DNA of 64,000 nucleotides from Protonemura montana (lineage: Eukaryota > Arthropoda > Insecta > Plecoptera > Nemouridae): the NCBI GenBank assembly GCA_947568835.1, contig OX387602.1, positions 17,535,021 to 17,599,020 on the forward strand. The letters run 5' to 3'. The translations under genes and the position numbers were made by a program. The notes under the pieces were generated by a model that was given only the letters and a program-made list of their open reading frames with translations, was not told the origin of the DNA and ran no database searches. Of this stretch, positions 1 to 14,990 are shown piece after piece; position 1 is the stretch's first letter, and each line of letters begins with the position of its first letter.

Positions 1-3000
1 TATCGAAGCAAATATAAGTGTACTTCGTTCGATTAATGTCTCCGCATTGTGTAAAATAATTATTGTTGTAAGCTATTAGCTCGACGCAGATGAGAGGCTT
101 GCCATGCAATTCACATAGAGCGCCGAGCTAATTAGAACCCAGTAAGCTCGTACAAATTGTTTACGAGGTATTTGTGACTTGACCAATTAATATATGTCAT
201 TACTGAAGTGGCAATCAAATAGCACATGCTGTACCCTTACGATTATCAAGTCCCCACTAAAGAACTTCTGCCAGATCAAAACGAACGATCGACATTTTTA
301 CCCCGCGAAAACTCGACGACGACGAGGCGATCGAAAACGGCAATCGTCTTACGGTTTCTTTGGCGTACATTCGCGATGTGTCTCAAGACGCCGGCCAAGT
401 TGGTCAGATGCATGTCATTCGCTTCCGATCAAATCTCACCGTACACATGCGACTGGCGAGCACCGTACCGCGCTACCGCGACGTGCAAACCTGGCGACAA
501 TTCACATTGTCCACCAGTCGATCTGTCCTCCGCACCGCGTATATGATGTTGATATGAATATGATGATCGGGCCCAGATAGCCAGGCTGCTAATATCCATA
601 CAATGTCACGGCATATGGGGACTCAGAAAGCACGCATAGCTAACAATGTAATTACGTATTAATGAGATGCTTGCCTGAAATCAGATGAAAGAATTGGTTA
701 TTCAAAGTCGTCTAGTACCATACATTGGTCAGCAATCAGTAGAAAATCAGCTGTGACAGTCGTTATACTCGACTTGAAACCGATCGGAAAACCGAAATTT
801 GAAACAGGTTCTCGAATTCCGAGTCGTCCGACTTGCGGAATCCTTATCGGCCGGTCGTGGAGGTGCCGAGTTCGCGGGCCCGCCTCGCATCTAGGTCGTA
901 ATTTCGCAGCATTTTTTTTTTTCAACTCGACAAGTAAAACAACTCATTTCTGACTATGCAACTTTTATGACGTACACATAAACTGAGTTGGAGTCGTATC
1001 AAAAACAGATCACGCTGTAAAAAGCCGACCGAAGATCGATCCGCGGCGGGCCGAACGGAACGACTCCATACCAGTGAACCGCTGCAGGCATTTCCACAGA
1101 TAGATACTACCCAGTACCCACATGTATATTACACATTCTGCTGATTACGACAACTAATTTATATTTTCCAGACGGGGCATCTAGCTCTATGCTTTCCAGA
1201 TAACGTCCCAGTTTCGCCTTTTATCTGGAAACCACGTCTATCATGTAATTTGTAAATATATTTTTTATCGTCTCGTTTCTATACTTAGTCGTATGAAATC
1301 ACGGTTGGTGCTGGTATAATTTGCATATATGTGCTGGGCGAATGTGAACGGAGATAGTGGCGGGGTTGACTAGATGCACGAGCTTGGCGCTATGATGCTG
1401 GGCGCCGGGGCGGGGCACGGGAACGGGGTGACAGGCCGCTACTCGCATCCATCCCTGTCAAGGGGACGTCGCGACGCCTGAAGGTAGCCACTCAAGCGCC
1501 CAAAACAAACCCCCACCTAGCGTCGGTCACCCACGTTTCAGAGTAGCGCCGAGCGCTATCATGTATAATGGCTATGGTGCAAGTTATTAGTCCCTGTATT
1601 TAGATTTGAGGAGGGCGAAGAGATGGGAGCGATAGCGATACGCCTCGTATGCAAATCTAGACGCCATGTATAAGTTCCTAACAAGATCTATCATTCATAT
1701 TATTTAATGGCATTTTTTAATTCTGTGGCGCAATTATTTATACCGGCTGATTTGCTTTTTTTTACTACTAAATATAAAGAATGTACTTTCATAGAAAATA
1801 ACGAATTATTTGATTTTGGCTTCAGATTGTACTTCGAGTCCAATTATGAGTGGTAATAGAGTATGATGTGACTCCACTTCATCACGAAACACATTTGGAA
1901 TTCAATCAGAACTCGTCTTGTGTGTCGTTCGATCATAAAAGATGTGAAAAATAATGAAATTCTTGATGAAAACCTCGGCCCTGTCCGATAAACCAAACAA
2001 AGACCAAAAAAATGTATGTCATTTAAATTATTATGTTCCTTCACACGATATTCGTAAAAAGTTTTATTCATTTACATATAATGTACCTATATGTCGTGTT
2101 TATAATATTGTATATTCTGACAATTTGCATAAGTGTTAAACTTCAAAAAGGCTGAAATTAAAACTATTTTTCACTTCTATCAACCAGAATCCTGCAATCT
2201 GATTGCATATTCGCTTCACTTCCAATGTAGATGACCTGCGCCGAGGTCCGGGTCCTTTATGTGCATACTGTAATAAGTTATTATAATTTATAACTCCTAA
2301 TAGACCGTTATCTCCTTATCTCTCCCCATGAGAACTTTTCCGGAATTAGCATTATATTGCATGCAAATAATTTGTGAATAACATTACGATCATATCTTGA
2401 TCTGGCGACCATTCTTCAAAACCGAAAGAAAAGAATATTAACTCGAAAACTAAATTGAATATAGCAAGAATAAAAAAAAAAAGATTTCGCGATACGCGTT
2501 CATGCCGAGGTATAACAAGACAAGCAAATAAAGTGCAGTTTTTTTCACCGATGGCATGAAACACTAGGTACTGCTCAGATGCAATCAGCACGCTTTTGAG
2601 ACGTTCTCTTGCGATCTGCACCGAAGTCTACATCACTTGAGAGGTTGCAAAGGATGCAAAGGATGCAGAGGAGCATCGATATCTGTAGCCCATGTGCCGG
2701 AGCATGAAGCCATGCAGGGCTAGGCGCGGATGGCAGAGATCCTAGCCTGCCTTACAGAATTACTATCGCACAATCATATTGTAATTGTGGGAGTATCCAC
2801 TTCTAGTGGTCGCTCTGCCAGAGATATCGACAGGGCGCAAGTGATCAATATGAATATGAGAATGTTATAGGTGGGTTTCTTGTATCTACCTTGTCGAAGA
2901 GTGAACAATGAACAATAGACAAATAATCGATCGGCAATCTCGATCGCAGGCGCGAGAGAGCAATGTTATGAACGAACAAATTCAATTTTCCATTCTCACC

Positions 3001-6000
3001 ACGCGTTTGCTCGCCGTGCGGATCTGAAGACGCGTGATACCGACGCTAACACATTTTTCTTTTAATAATTGTGCACACCGTATCCTGAATTGGGAGTAAA
3101 AAATGCACTCATATGAAGAAAATAACAGCGAGAACCGGGCAAAAATCGAGGCGTGGTTCAGAATCAGATACCTTTATTCTAAAACGATATTTGAAAATAG
3201 CAACTAAAATTAAATGATATTATTGTGAACTTCGTAGCCCAATTCTATTCTTAAAGTTTCTCTAATGTATTAATAAAGTAAGCAATCAGAATTGCAATAT
3301 ATAAGGATGTACCACTAAACTTAATTGATATCCGATTCGAATTGAAAAGATATTAATTTAATTCAATTGCTGAATTGCATATCCTGCATATAGCAAGCTG
3401 TTCTTTTGGGCTACACGGCAGACGCAAGATAATCGGGTATCGCCCAGCAGGGGCGCAAACCCAGGGGGGCTTCATTCACGAACACTCTGACGGGCATCTT
3501 TCACTTTCACGTACTCGCCGCGGCTCACGGGATTCAATTAAAACCACAATCGCCATCGAGCGCCCATTCGGGCTCTTCACTGATATAATCCTGCCTTGTT
3601 TGCAGCTGAGATCAGACATCGAGTGGGTGCTCGAGTCCCGGACCCTGGCCTCGCTTTTGCGAAGAAAACCAGACAGAAATTGTTTCAAGTTCTCATTACC
3701 TGATCAGAACAATCACGTGCTTTTTGAATCTCTCATATACAATTTACACAAATACACCAACCGTTAATTACTACATTTTAAGGGGGGCCACTTTCAAACA
3801 TCTACATAACTGGGACGAAATGCTTGCGCCTTTATTTTGTTTAAGCCGATATTTTGCGGTGACTGCTTTGAGGTACCAAAAGGAATATCCGTAGCACTTT
3901 CCTGACCTCCTGAATCCCGTGGATACTTTTTTTGCCTAGGCAAAAAATAGACTGGGGATCTTTCTTTTAATGACACCAGTGTCGCCATTTTTACGAACAT
4001 ATTTAAAAGATTCTGGCAGATGCTTTGCAAATTCTCACGAAGAAACACAGCGTAATTGTTTGTAATTCATGTCAGATGTTAACAAGCCGTCTTTAAATTC
4101 AACACGATCTCAAACGTTTTACGAAATGTTTTCACGGCGGCTCCAACCAAGGGTATTGTTTTCACGAAAGTAATGTGAAATTGCAATTTAATTGCAGCAG
4201 AACAAGTCAATTAGCAAGGCAACGTGACAAGGAAGAGATGAAACGCTTTAACATGATTGGCCCGCCGACGACAAGGGAGGGTTAGCAAAACAAACGACGT
4301 CTTTAATCGTTTAATAAATAATCCACGAGCGCCCTGACGCCCTAGCGGATGCTAAAAAACGTCTCTGAAATGAAAAAAATAATATCATCTCCTCCGTGTA
4401 TTTTTCGTTAATGAGATTTTTATTTCAATTTTTCACCACCTCGTATACTTATGTGAGAAAGCGGCAAACTCGCCTCTTATCTGAAATTTTTATTCTTAGC
4501 AGGAACCAGAAAGCGATTAACAATAATCTAATCCCCCTCCCCTCTACCCCACGCAAACGCTTTATGCTAGAAGGGAGGGCGCGCCAGAGCGATATCAAAA
4601 ACGATCCGGAATTTTTTTTAATTTCTAAAAGAATAAAGGTAGAATATTTTTTTTATGAATTATATCTTTAGGTTTCCTGGCGTTGATTATACGGTATGGT
4701 GACGTGCACACCTCTCCGTGTGTAATTAGTAATGGCTAATTACCACAATCACTTCATTACCGTGGAGATCGCACAACAATGTGCTACGCGAGAGACACGA
4801 GATCGCCGCACGAGTGTGAACTCGACTCTCGAGACAAGCACGACAGACTTTAGGCGAATCCTTCCACCCTTCCACCCACCCAACAAATTTCCGAGCAACT
4901 TTACAAATAGCAGGGAAACGGCCGCGACCCGTCATCGAATTGTCTGTCGCAAGGAAGCAGAAATATTCCATTCGTCACCGGATCAGGAGTTGATGACTCG
5001 ACCAGCGATGCTGATGAAGATAACTTACAAGTATTGGCGCAATATTTCGCTTATAATTCATCTCGTGACTTGAACAACGGAAATTACTCGATATATAATC
5101 CAGTCTCCGAGTCTCCAGCCTTCCGGAATTGCTAATAAAAACGAAGATTTTGAAATCGACCTTGTAAACAAGCAAACTGCGATCCTACCAAACCAATCAA
5201 TATTTTCGATTGATCTATGAATGCTACCGTGGACCAAAGCACCCGAACGATTCGCTCGAGTACGCGAAACAAAACGATCGAAAAAATCCCACACAAAGAT
5301 CAAATCACAACATGTCCAAAACTGTCCACGCAAAACGCGCAGCGACGTGATTTCGACTGCGCTTTGGAGCAGCTGCTGGGTGATGCGCTAACCGAAGGCG
5401 ATACAACAAATTACATATTCGCGACGCGCTCATCTCAGGGTGCGATACCCGCCTCCACCGCCCCTGGCCACCGCCCCCAACCGGCGATATGATGGATAGT
5501 GGCTCACATGCACCACGGCCATTTCATTTCCGCTCAAAGAGTCCTTCCAGAGGCCGATTACCCCACACCACGAGATGGCCGTGCTCGCAACTCTGCGCCA
5601 TAGACACGCCAGATTACGATATATATGGAGCAAGCAGTCATTCGTAAAGGTGGTGAAATATCTAACTGGGAAAAACAACAATGGTCTAACTCTCTCTCTC
5701 TGTCTCTGTACGAATCTAATAACGCCCCGAAACGTGAGGTCTGTAATTTTGCCACCCTCTCCGCGTGACAACGCCGCGCTGCGCCGCACGCAGATTCGAT
5801 CCCCGATCTCGTGCTATCGAATTGTGATCGGCGGTCATGGGCCGGGTCGCACGGGCCTTTTTACTGTGAAACGAAATTAGGCACGATTTGGGTGGGAACT
5901 TTATTAGTCTTATCGGGCGTTGATGTAATCGATAAGTTTTTTCAAACTACGCCATGTTTGAATAGGGTACATAATTTAAATAAGATGTAAAAGGATAAGA

Positions 6001-9000
6001 ACTTTTTTTTTTTAATTAAAATGTTAAACCTAATAGATGTGTTGCATATCAAGTAATAACATGCGTTGTTTCAATGGTTAGTATACTTTGAGAGCTAAGA
6101 GCGATTAGCCTAACAGGGTAGGACGAACAACGAATCATGAAGATCTCAGTTGCACATTTCTTTCGCTTGCCTAACTTTGGTCATTCATCTTGGGGAGTTG
6201 GTCGGTCTCACGGACCACTGAAAGGGCGCTAGGCGACGCCGACGAAGGCGATGATGGAGCGGAGAGGAAATGAAGAGACAACACGATGACTAAATGAGCG
6301 AGATCTCAACGCACGGTTGCACCCGCATCAGCTGGTGAACGCTGAGCGACGTAGTAGAGTGGAAAAGGTTTGCCGGCCCTCGCGACATCAGCATCAGCCC
6401 AGTCTCCAAGTAATGTACATGCATAACGCGTTTATCCGCGCGTCGGATAATGTTAGTATTATATTTATTTCACAGCTACATCTCTGCAAAATTAATTTCC
6501 TGTTCCTCTCAGCTGGCTGTTTAAAACTACGCGGATTACATTTGTACTATGTACATGTGAGCAAGTTGGCTGGGACTATCGGACACACTGGCGCACCGAG
6601 TCGGCGTCGGCGTCGGGACGACGTGTGAAATATCAGCCAGTCGCGGACGTCGCGGCGCTCAGCGTCGAGCAACCAGGAAACGGCGATGGAAATGGAAAAC
6701 AAAGGAACCGCCGGTTTGCTATCTTCTCGCGATGTCCTCGCCTCTACTTCGTCTTTCACATTTATTTCTCTCCGTGTGTATCATGTACGAAACTCACCAG
6801 AAAAGCAATATCCGCTCGCCACGCTGTGTTTCTAGCATGTTTCTATCTATAAAAATCCGCTGAAATGATTTATAAGGCGATTTATCTACCTACACATGGG
6901 GTGTGTTTGTATGAAGTAGGTACGCGATGGCTTACTCTGCACACACTGATCCGTGATCGTTATTCTGAACTCGTAAAGGTTTCAATTCTTTCAGGGAGGG
7001 GGATGATCAAATCTCGGATAACATGTTAAACAAACGCCATTCGCCAGTAACTCACTGATCGAATTATAATTTTAACTTCATTTGCAGCTAGAGAAAAAAC
7101 ATGGATAATCGGATTGAAATTATTTCCGAGCTGGACCCTCCTAATATTTTTGGTCTATCTTTCTTCCCCGAGACTCGAGACGATTCGTACGATTGCGTCA
7201 CTGTGCCTGAGAGCCCGCGGGCATGCGCGCAAGCTACGAGCTGTTTTCCTAAGATCCCAATCTCGAAGATAGTCCCAAACCTAGGCATACTTTGACGGGG
7301 TGGTCGTGTCAATAAATTAATACAAGTTCGATACTAAATATCGTGCGCCGATAAATAACTTTGCCTAAACAAACAATCTATAAATAACGTATTGTGGGAG
7401 GGCATAGAGTACAGGTAACTAGCAAGAGGCGTGTGCATAGTGACAAGGTAGGTGTATACTCGGATTATATGCTCGTATGACCTTCATTTGTTATCATAAG
7501 ACGTGCCTAAGATCAGTGAGATACGGCAAGCCATTAAGTTTTCAAGTGCATTATGGGATGCGATAAGGAACAAAAGCACTGCGGGTTTTAATATTATCTT
7601 CGGTGGATTATCGAAAGTTATTATCATTTATAGAGGGAGGCAAGACTATTGAATCACGTTCTCATGTATCGAACGTTAGTGTGCGACAGAAGTGATAACA
7701 GTTCGTATCATTCACGACACGTATGGATAATTTACGGTAATTGACTTGTGTGAATGTATCACTCTATTCAGTTCAAGGCAGGTGCACATGCAGATTAATT
7801 CGTGCACTAACTAGGTAGGCGAGAAGGCGATCAATATTCTGTAGGCGATATTCTGATTCTCAAGAAATTCGAAGTAGCAGGCAGAAAATTTTGTTTTCAA
7901 ACGCGTGCTCGCACTGGTGATTGTGTTTTGCCGGAAACCTGACCTCTTCCGACGAAATCAGCGACAAAATTCTGTCCACCTCTCCTCCGGGGACAGCGAA
8001 GAAGACATGGTGAACACAAGCATCTACTCTGCTGCGAGCAGTGCAAATCGCCAGTGGGTGTACAGCATTGGTGCTTGCCACCATGGATCAAGTGTATTGA
8101 ACACACTTGTTGAATGCTGTGCGTGGGTGTGACCCATCATAAAGCATTCGCCATTCAACCATGGAATAATTCAACCAGATGCCTTAGCTGCTGCACCATT
8201 GTGATATTGATGTGCAGATATCAATGGTGAACATCGACGATATTGCTGTCTGGGAATTGGATACGTAAACGTGCATGCACGTAAGAGTCTGCTGCTGTTG
8301 CTGCGGCTCCTTGCTTAGTGTTTACTGGCCATGGCTGCATGGGTCATATCGAACTGGTCGGCAAATCACCAGGAGAAATCTATGAAGGATTTGAAAACAT
8401 TTGTTTAAGAGTTTTATTGCGACCATGGCAGAGGTTGCCATTAAGACCAGACCAAAGAGATAAGTTTGAAAGTTTTCGGCTGGCCGTTATATGAGTCATC
8501 ACTATCATCTAATGGATCTCGTGGCGCCTGAAAATATATACGATACCAGTTTCGAAATTGACGGTACTTGGAAAATGGGTATACTTGAAACGAAATTGAT
8601 AGCAGGGTAAAAATAAGTTCATAAATTATAGGCGGCTTTCTGCAAATTATGTTAAATTTGCATTTGTCGATGCTTTTGGTTTGAGCGGGTGAATGCGCGT
8701 TGTCGTCACAAATCGAGCGTCTGGATTTGGTGAAATGTGAAAGCAACGTGTGCTACGTCAAGCGGGCGCAAAAAAGGCGTCTGCGGTGGAGGCGCCGAGT
8801 CCACTAATTGACCGTTTAGACCGAAGATACAAGCGTTTAGACCGAAGATACAAGCGTTTAGACCGAGACTCTGCAGACAAATGGAGACGACGACGCGAAT
8901 ATCTCCTCTTACCATCATCACACTTTTAATTAATTTCAAATAAAAAAGTGGGCTGGAATACAGATTTCAATATTTAATTTCTCAGACAATGGGCTATCGT

Positions 9001-10710
9001 TTCCTGCAGCGGCGCTCATCTTCCCACCCAGCTAGATGGTATCTCGCCCATCCTTGGCACGACTTATCAGCTGGGCTGGTGCACAATACTTGACCGGTAT
9101 TGGCTTGCTATCTCGATGTATGGGTTTCAGCCGCACCTCGGCTCACTATCACTCGGCTACATCTCAGCGTCGACTTAGGCTGCAGAAGGAGGGACCTAAA
9201 CAGTTTCTTCTTTATTCAATGGCTTTATCAAGATTTGCGTATTCTCACGTTTCCCAGTTTTACCTGATGAAATTAATTCCTGTTGGCGTGTCGAGAGATT
9301 TCTACCATTAATCAACAGTTCCAGCAAACCTTTCCAGTGTTTTGTTGCATTAGGGAGGGGTCAATACGAAACTTCGTGAGACGAAAACATTTGATATGTA
9401 CACAAATTACGATTTCGTAAAATGGTAAAGGTGATGCGGAGCTGTCAGAGGTGTGAATTGCGATCAACGAGTGCGGTAATGGATTTGCTCGGGCAGTAGA
9501 GAACCGTCATCAAATTTCGTCAGGAAACCGAATCGGAAAACCTCTTGTTTCGTTATCACTCGTTGGTTAAGTTATTGTTATGTCATAATTTCGAATGGAA
9601 AATTCACATGTGGGCTACTGATAAGGTTGAGCGATTTGTTGAGCAGCAAACATCGGGGAAATGAAGACATTTCAGTCATTACAGTCGGCAATAGTGCGGG
9701 CGTGAAGCAATAAACTAGTGAAGGCCTGCATGTAGAAAGGTAATTGGATAAAGTCGAACGAGTGTAAACTTTAATATTTATTGCCGTGTAAAGCTCGTTA
9801 CCGAAAACAGACTAAAAATAAATGACTTTACAAATTTCACCTTGTGCTTTATGGCATTGGTCGCATTTTTTTTTTCAAATTCCGAAGCAAAACTTTGTCT
9901 TCTACATTTCTATAAATCCAAGAAGTTTTCCAAATGCACTTATGGTAAGTAATACTTCTTTTTGCAGACTAACGCATAAGTGAATGCAGTTCAATTTATC
10001 ACTGAGTGCAACGGCATCTTACCACATGAACATAACATGCAAAAGTAGCAAACAGCTAAATACGTATTTGTGTAGATTCGACTGATGGACGGCTGCTCGT
10101 AAATCAAAACCGCGACTCCTGATTCATTTGATAGATCGACGCGCTTGTTCTTAACCTCACTGTACCGTAGTTGTCTTGCGTATGGTACGAGGACCCGGAG
10201 ATCGCAATCGAACCCGGGACGGATGCGTGAGGCGTCTTGCCAATTGTTTCTCGCCGCGAAGAACCCCTCTCCTTTGGGCAAAGACGCCGATGTCTTGGAA
10301 GACGGTTGCCGAAGCGTGCAGCCGGTCACTATCGCGTCGCGGTGCAAGACAATGTGGTTACACGTCTAAGAAACACTTCACGAGATCGATCGCGGTGTGC
10401 GAACTTTGCTAGATCTTGTTTCTATCTCTTCGCGAGTTCACAACAAAATCAACCGATTGTCTTGCAACTTGGAAGGACAAGTGCCAAGTTTAGCATTAGA
10501 TATGCGTGACATCACACGTTGAGCTGTCTCAGAGGATTTTTACTCTGGTTTAAATTGTCTTTTTTCCAATATTACATAGTCATTGTTCACCATTATTTTA
10601 TATTCGCACAATTCAAATTGTTCAAATTCGAACTAGTACCGTGGCAGTGGCACAAGTGGGAAAAGCCCACAGGCTAGGTCTCGTGGAAACAAACATAATC
10701 ACTCCATTAT
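1..10710. other. Gene-poor stretch, 5' part of desert
   Basis: No coding exon is recognisable. All open frames are short (at most about 130 codons), overlap on both strands and lack recognisable domains or flanking splice structure. The composition alternates between AT-rich DNA and short CpG-rich islands, for example about 780-900, 1,340-1,550 and 6,590-6,670. Such islands could be regulatory or could be decayed promoters. A (CT)n run lies at 5,689-5,708 and a three-unit 9-bp repeat (tgcaaagga) at 2,646-2,672. Non-coding transcripts cannot be excluded. Confidence 0.6.
8813..8867. repeat. 21-bp tandem repeat, 2.6 copies
   Basis: The unit begins cgtttagaccgaagatac and is repeated at 8,813, 8,834 and 8,855. 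The last copy is truncated after 13 bases. The first two copies are identical, which suggests recent slippage. It lies in non-coding DNA and has no evident function. Confidence 0.9.
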
Positions 10711-11189
10711 TTATCACACACCCGGTGCAACGTGATACCCAGCTACCTGCGTCTTATCACATTTCGCATGCATTTTCCCCTAGCGAGAAAAGTGCATAAT
10801 GCAGTCATGCAACTCTTATCACTGTACTACTTATCGTCACTCGCTTCAATCATTAAAACGGTTATAAATACGAGCAGCGCATTTCGCAAAAGGTAGTTAG
10901 TCTGCTAGGAAATCATGCCCGGCGCTGCAATCGCAATCACCCGGTGACAAACGGAGGGTGGAGAACGGATAAAGACAGTCAGCTAGCTCCCTACCATGCG
11001 GGAATGCTGGTCAGAGCCTGCTGATAGCTTCGTCGCTACTGATAATACGTCCAACAATGATAATGTCAAATGATACCAAATGCTATAGGGTCACCTTGGG
11101 TATTTACGTTGTAGCAATAGGTATCCGTCCTTATACCACTTATCGCTAACACTCCCTCTCTCGCTCTTACTTACATTAATAGTTTATCA
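10711..11189. promoter_or_regulatory. Candidate enhancer: GATA-site cluster 1
   Basis: Seven WGATAR sites (either strand) lie within 479 bp, at 10,711, 10,754, 10,816, 11,022, 11,040, 11,058 and 11,184. Random DNA of even composition would give about one per 512 bp. Insect GATA factors (pannier, serpent, GATAe families) bind such clusters in gut, fat-body, blood and cardiac enhancers. The target is unknown. Cabut is 12 kb downstream, and a gene beyond the left edge is equally possible. Confidence 0.4.
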
Positions 11190-14100
11190 CGTTTGCCTAT
11201 TGTTTCTTTCTTCCTCGGAGTCTTTCAGTTCGATAACACAATTATTCTACCTGAAGCTCGAACGCTCTGACCAGCTTGCATGGTATTATTTTAATCGACA
11301 TAACACGACGGGTTCTCACACAATCACGAATGACGATAAGGGAATATCGGAAAGGAGCGATAAGAGTTTGCTCGACAAGCCCCCTGGGGTGATACTTCCA
11401 TAGTTCATAATTAATCAGCATTAATTTGAATGCAATAGGAAAGCGGGATCCTTTGTTTGCACAAAGCCAAGTGTACTTGTAACAAAGTGATCGGCAACCC
11501 GGTCGAATCGCGGCCAACATTCGCCACTCACCTTTCATTCCTCGAGATTGCTTCGAAGCGGGTTGATATCCAAATTTCGTTATTTGGCCGTCGATATTTG
11601 ATTACCTCCTTCTCGTTTTGTTACACGGATTCAATTAGTGGACGGCCTTACATGCCTATGTTCAGTCACCATCGACTGCGTCTGGCAAACGAATAAATAA
11701 TAAAAAAAAGTCACTTTTATGTCTTTGATAAGCCTTGCGCAATTTCTAATTGAAATTACGCTTTTATGCTCCGGGTTTGGTCACTTTGCGAGCCATTGTC
11801 GCCATTTGGTTGATTCCACACGCCATGTCATAAACCGAAGGCTAGCAATCGCTTGGTCGCTCGGTCTCTTGCTGGGACTCGGGTCCTTCATCATCCACGA
11901 TTTGCCTTTTGCCGTGATGGAATCGGAGAGGAATGCAGCATCATCATAAAACCAGTAATTAAGTTTTGAGTGATAAGATCGTATTTATGACTGATAGAAA
12001 TCACTCCGTCCAAGGACACGTGGTGTCGATAGACGTCTCACAGCATCCTAATCTGGCGGCCAATCATGAGCGCTGGCATGAAAACACAGGAACACGTTTA
12101 GTGGGTCCAGCCGTCAGTGCTTGCAGCATCCATCTTGGATGTATGGATAGTGATTTTATCTGATGACCATCTATTCTAGCATTACGTGGAATGGGCACCG
12201 AACAGTGAAAACCACTCTCTTGAGGTCAGGTCAATTTGATGACACCGGTGGACCGGCGTTCGATCATCCCATAGGGGGGTTTCTCGGAGATCGCGCGAAT
12301 GTCAATTTATCAATGGTCTAATCGTCGGAGTTCGATTAATTCAAACAATTTCCGATCTCACCACTTATCGTCAGTACCATGATCTGCCGAAAATAGTTGA
12401 AGAGCGAAACCCATCATTTCACAAAGGAGTGGCTAAAGAGTTATTTTTAACATGTCTTCAAGTTCATAACAGATTTCTACTGGAACTAATTAACGAATAA
12501 TTAATTGGCATCTGGTGCGATAATTCATTATTTATCGTTCAATGAACAGTTGTGATTAAAATTTTATGTACGAAACTCAGAATAACCCGTTTTTTTTTAA
12601 CTGATTCGTGAACTTGACCATTGGAGTCAATTGCAAAGAGTCGAATGATTCAAATTCGCACTTGAGGAAAAACATCTAGATTCAATCGATTCAAGCGCAC
12701 TATTCAGCAAGACACCTACTTACATTAATAATAATACCAATATGATCACGTTCTTGATCGTGACGGTTGACGGCAGGTAGCAGCGACCAGCGATACAGGT
12801 ACAGCATGCAAACATCGTTGTCGAAGCATTCCAATACCGACTCAATAATCGTATCACATATATAGGTGTGTGTTCACAGCACTTGCTTTTTACCATCGCA
12901 GAAAACGAGAGCAGCAGGTGTGGGCTTTATAAACGTCTATAATTCAATCAGTTCGAGCCGCAATCCCAGTGTTTCTGTTGAATGACTTTCCCCAGATCGA
13001 CACGACCATCCATCATGGCCTGTTGTCAACAGGGTAAGGCGTCAGTTCGAGGTAGTCAGCAGGAATGCTCGCACCTCTCACAGTCGCCACTTGATTCGCG
13101 TCGCCTCCTTCCTATCGTTTCATTTCAACACCTAACTTGGTGAAAACAGGTGTACTGTCGTTCTACAATTAAACATAATGCTCCTACTTGGGCTTTTTCG
13201 CAGTTACCTCTGATAAATGTACACCGTACCATGTGTAAACTGGACATGAGTTATGGTTATCGAAACTGTTCTTTTTATGGCAATTGATTTATATTGCTGA
13301 GAGTATTGTTGTCATAGTCATCAGAATCATCATTCAAGCTTAAGAACACCGAGCATGACTTGCTGCGGTGATAGGACAACTTCAATTTTAAGAATAGTGG
13401 TGGAAATCGTCGGCAGCGTGGTAGCAGAATTCCTTGTTTTCCCACTTGCGGTTCGTCATCTAGCACCAGATCATCCTTGTCACGTTGGGATCCCCCGGCA
13501 GTGATGAACGCTACGGTAAGCCATAACGAGGTGCAAACGAGCGAACATCACCCAATAAATATTCAAATCAAAGCAATTTATTACACGATAACAATATAAT
13601 AAACGTACTTGCATTTCTTTTAAACGACCAATGCAATAATAACATATGTCTGAGAAATAATTCAATCCCATTCAACGATGCTGAGGCAAACTTGAGGCTG
13701 TACGAAATGTAGCAGTACGCAATCAGTTATGTAAATGTCGCCAGATATCAATCCTCAGCCTCCTAGTGGTGTTTTTGTCAGTGTTGTTCTCGAAGAAAAG
13801 CGATAACGATCTTACACAAGACATGGGACAGAAAGAAAGAGAAGAAAGAGTGTGCTGCGGTGAAGTCCATGTAGCTATTGATAACGTCATCTTCACCTGT
13901 CCCCATAACTCCCGTGCAAGTAACACTCACCACTTGCCTTTATCAGTCTTTTCTTGGCCAGGCCAGACCATGGAATGCGCCGGTGCAATCGCTAGTATCG
14001 CACTTGAGGAGTCGAGGACCATGGGTGCTAAATCCGAATGCACTCGCAACCTTTCACAGACTTGAGCAAACTTGTACCAGACTCAAATCACAATTACCGA

Positions 14101-14409
14101 CCGAAATATTTCCCAGGCCACATAAGAGAAAAACGTATCCACACAAACCCGCCAAACACAAAGAACTGCACTATCTTTAGATATCCGCCGAAGTCACAAA
14201 CGTGAAAGAAGTCACGATATGTCTTCGAAGATACAAAGCCTTGCCATGTGACATGTCTGCCGATCTCCCAGATATGGTCCTAATTATTTCACAGAGCAAA
14301 CATAATGCGATTTCGCCCGCCTGGCGATCGGATCGCTCTCCGGCCGGTCGAAATATCGCACGTCCGTGGCGTCCTATCTGGGGACCATAACGTAGACGGC
14401 CGATCCACC

Positions 14410-14482
14410 ACGTAGGGGCGCTCTCTCTTTCTCTCTCTCTCGTCCTATCTACCCCTTTGGATGGCACTGATAACAATCGCCG
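14410..14482. repeat. Diverged local duplication, copy 1 (with CT insert)
   Basis: This segment shares acgtaggg and then a block with ccctttgga and gataacaatc with a second copy at about 14,991-15,033. The order and orientation are the same. Copy 1 carries a (CT)n microsatellite (14,421-14,442) between the shared blocks. The block contains an overlapping GATA and SOX-type (AACAAT) core, so it may be a duplicated regulatory element. Confidence 0.55.
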
Positions 14483-14990
14483 AGCGGACACTGCGGAGTA
14501 CACTCCGTGCATTTCGCGTGGGCACCGCCTGGAGGTGCAAACTCAGGTGCTAACTTGATGCTTAGTACGTGTCCTGAGAAGAGATCGCTTTGCTTACAGA
14601 ATTCTACACATTAACAAACAAGGTAATTGATATTGGTGAACAGGACTGTGTAAAATTTTAAAAGATTTGCTTTTATGTTAATAGACACAACTGTAATATG
14701 AAAACTAGTTCCCAATCAAGTTTATTGTTTAGAAATCGGATAGGTTTCTCTAAACTTGTAGGATTTAGTAGGTTTACGAATTGACGAGTGTCTATTAATC
14801 GAAAGATGATTATAAATCGACGGTTATCGAGTTCAGTTATGATAAAGGATTGGATAGCTATGCCATTTCTTCAACACACAGGAATTACAATCAACCCCAT
14901 TGGCAATCAGACATCCATTCCAAATGGTGGTTTTCCCTGCGTAACTTCTGCAAATAAACGCATTCTTGACGCGGCAGACGCGACGTAGGG

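Noticed and set aside
194..580. Open frame of 128 codons near the left edge
   Set aside because: Three rival frames overlap it, the composition is low-bias and no domain or splice context is visible.
10160..10340. tRNA-like B-box word (gggttcgattgc, minus strand) suggesting a tRNA SINE
   Set aside because: No cloverleaf, no acceptable A-box at the right spacing, no tail or duplicate elsewhere in the window.
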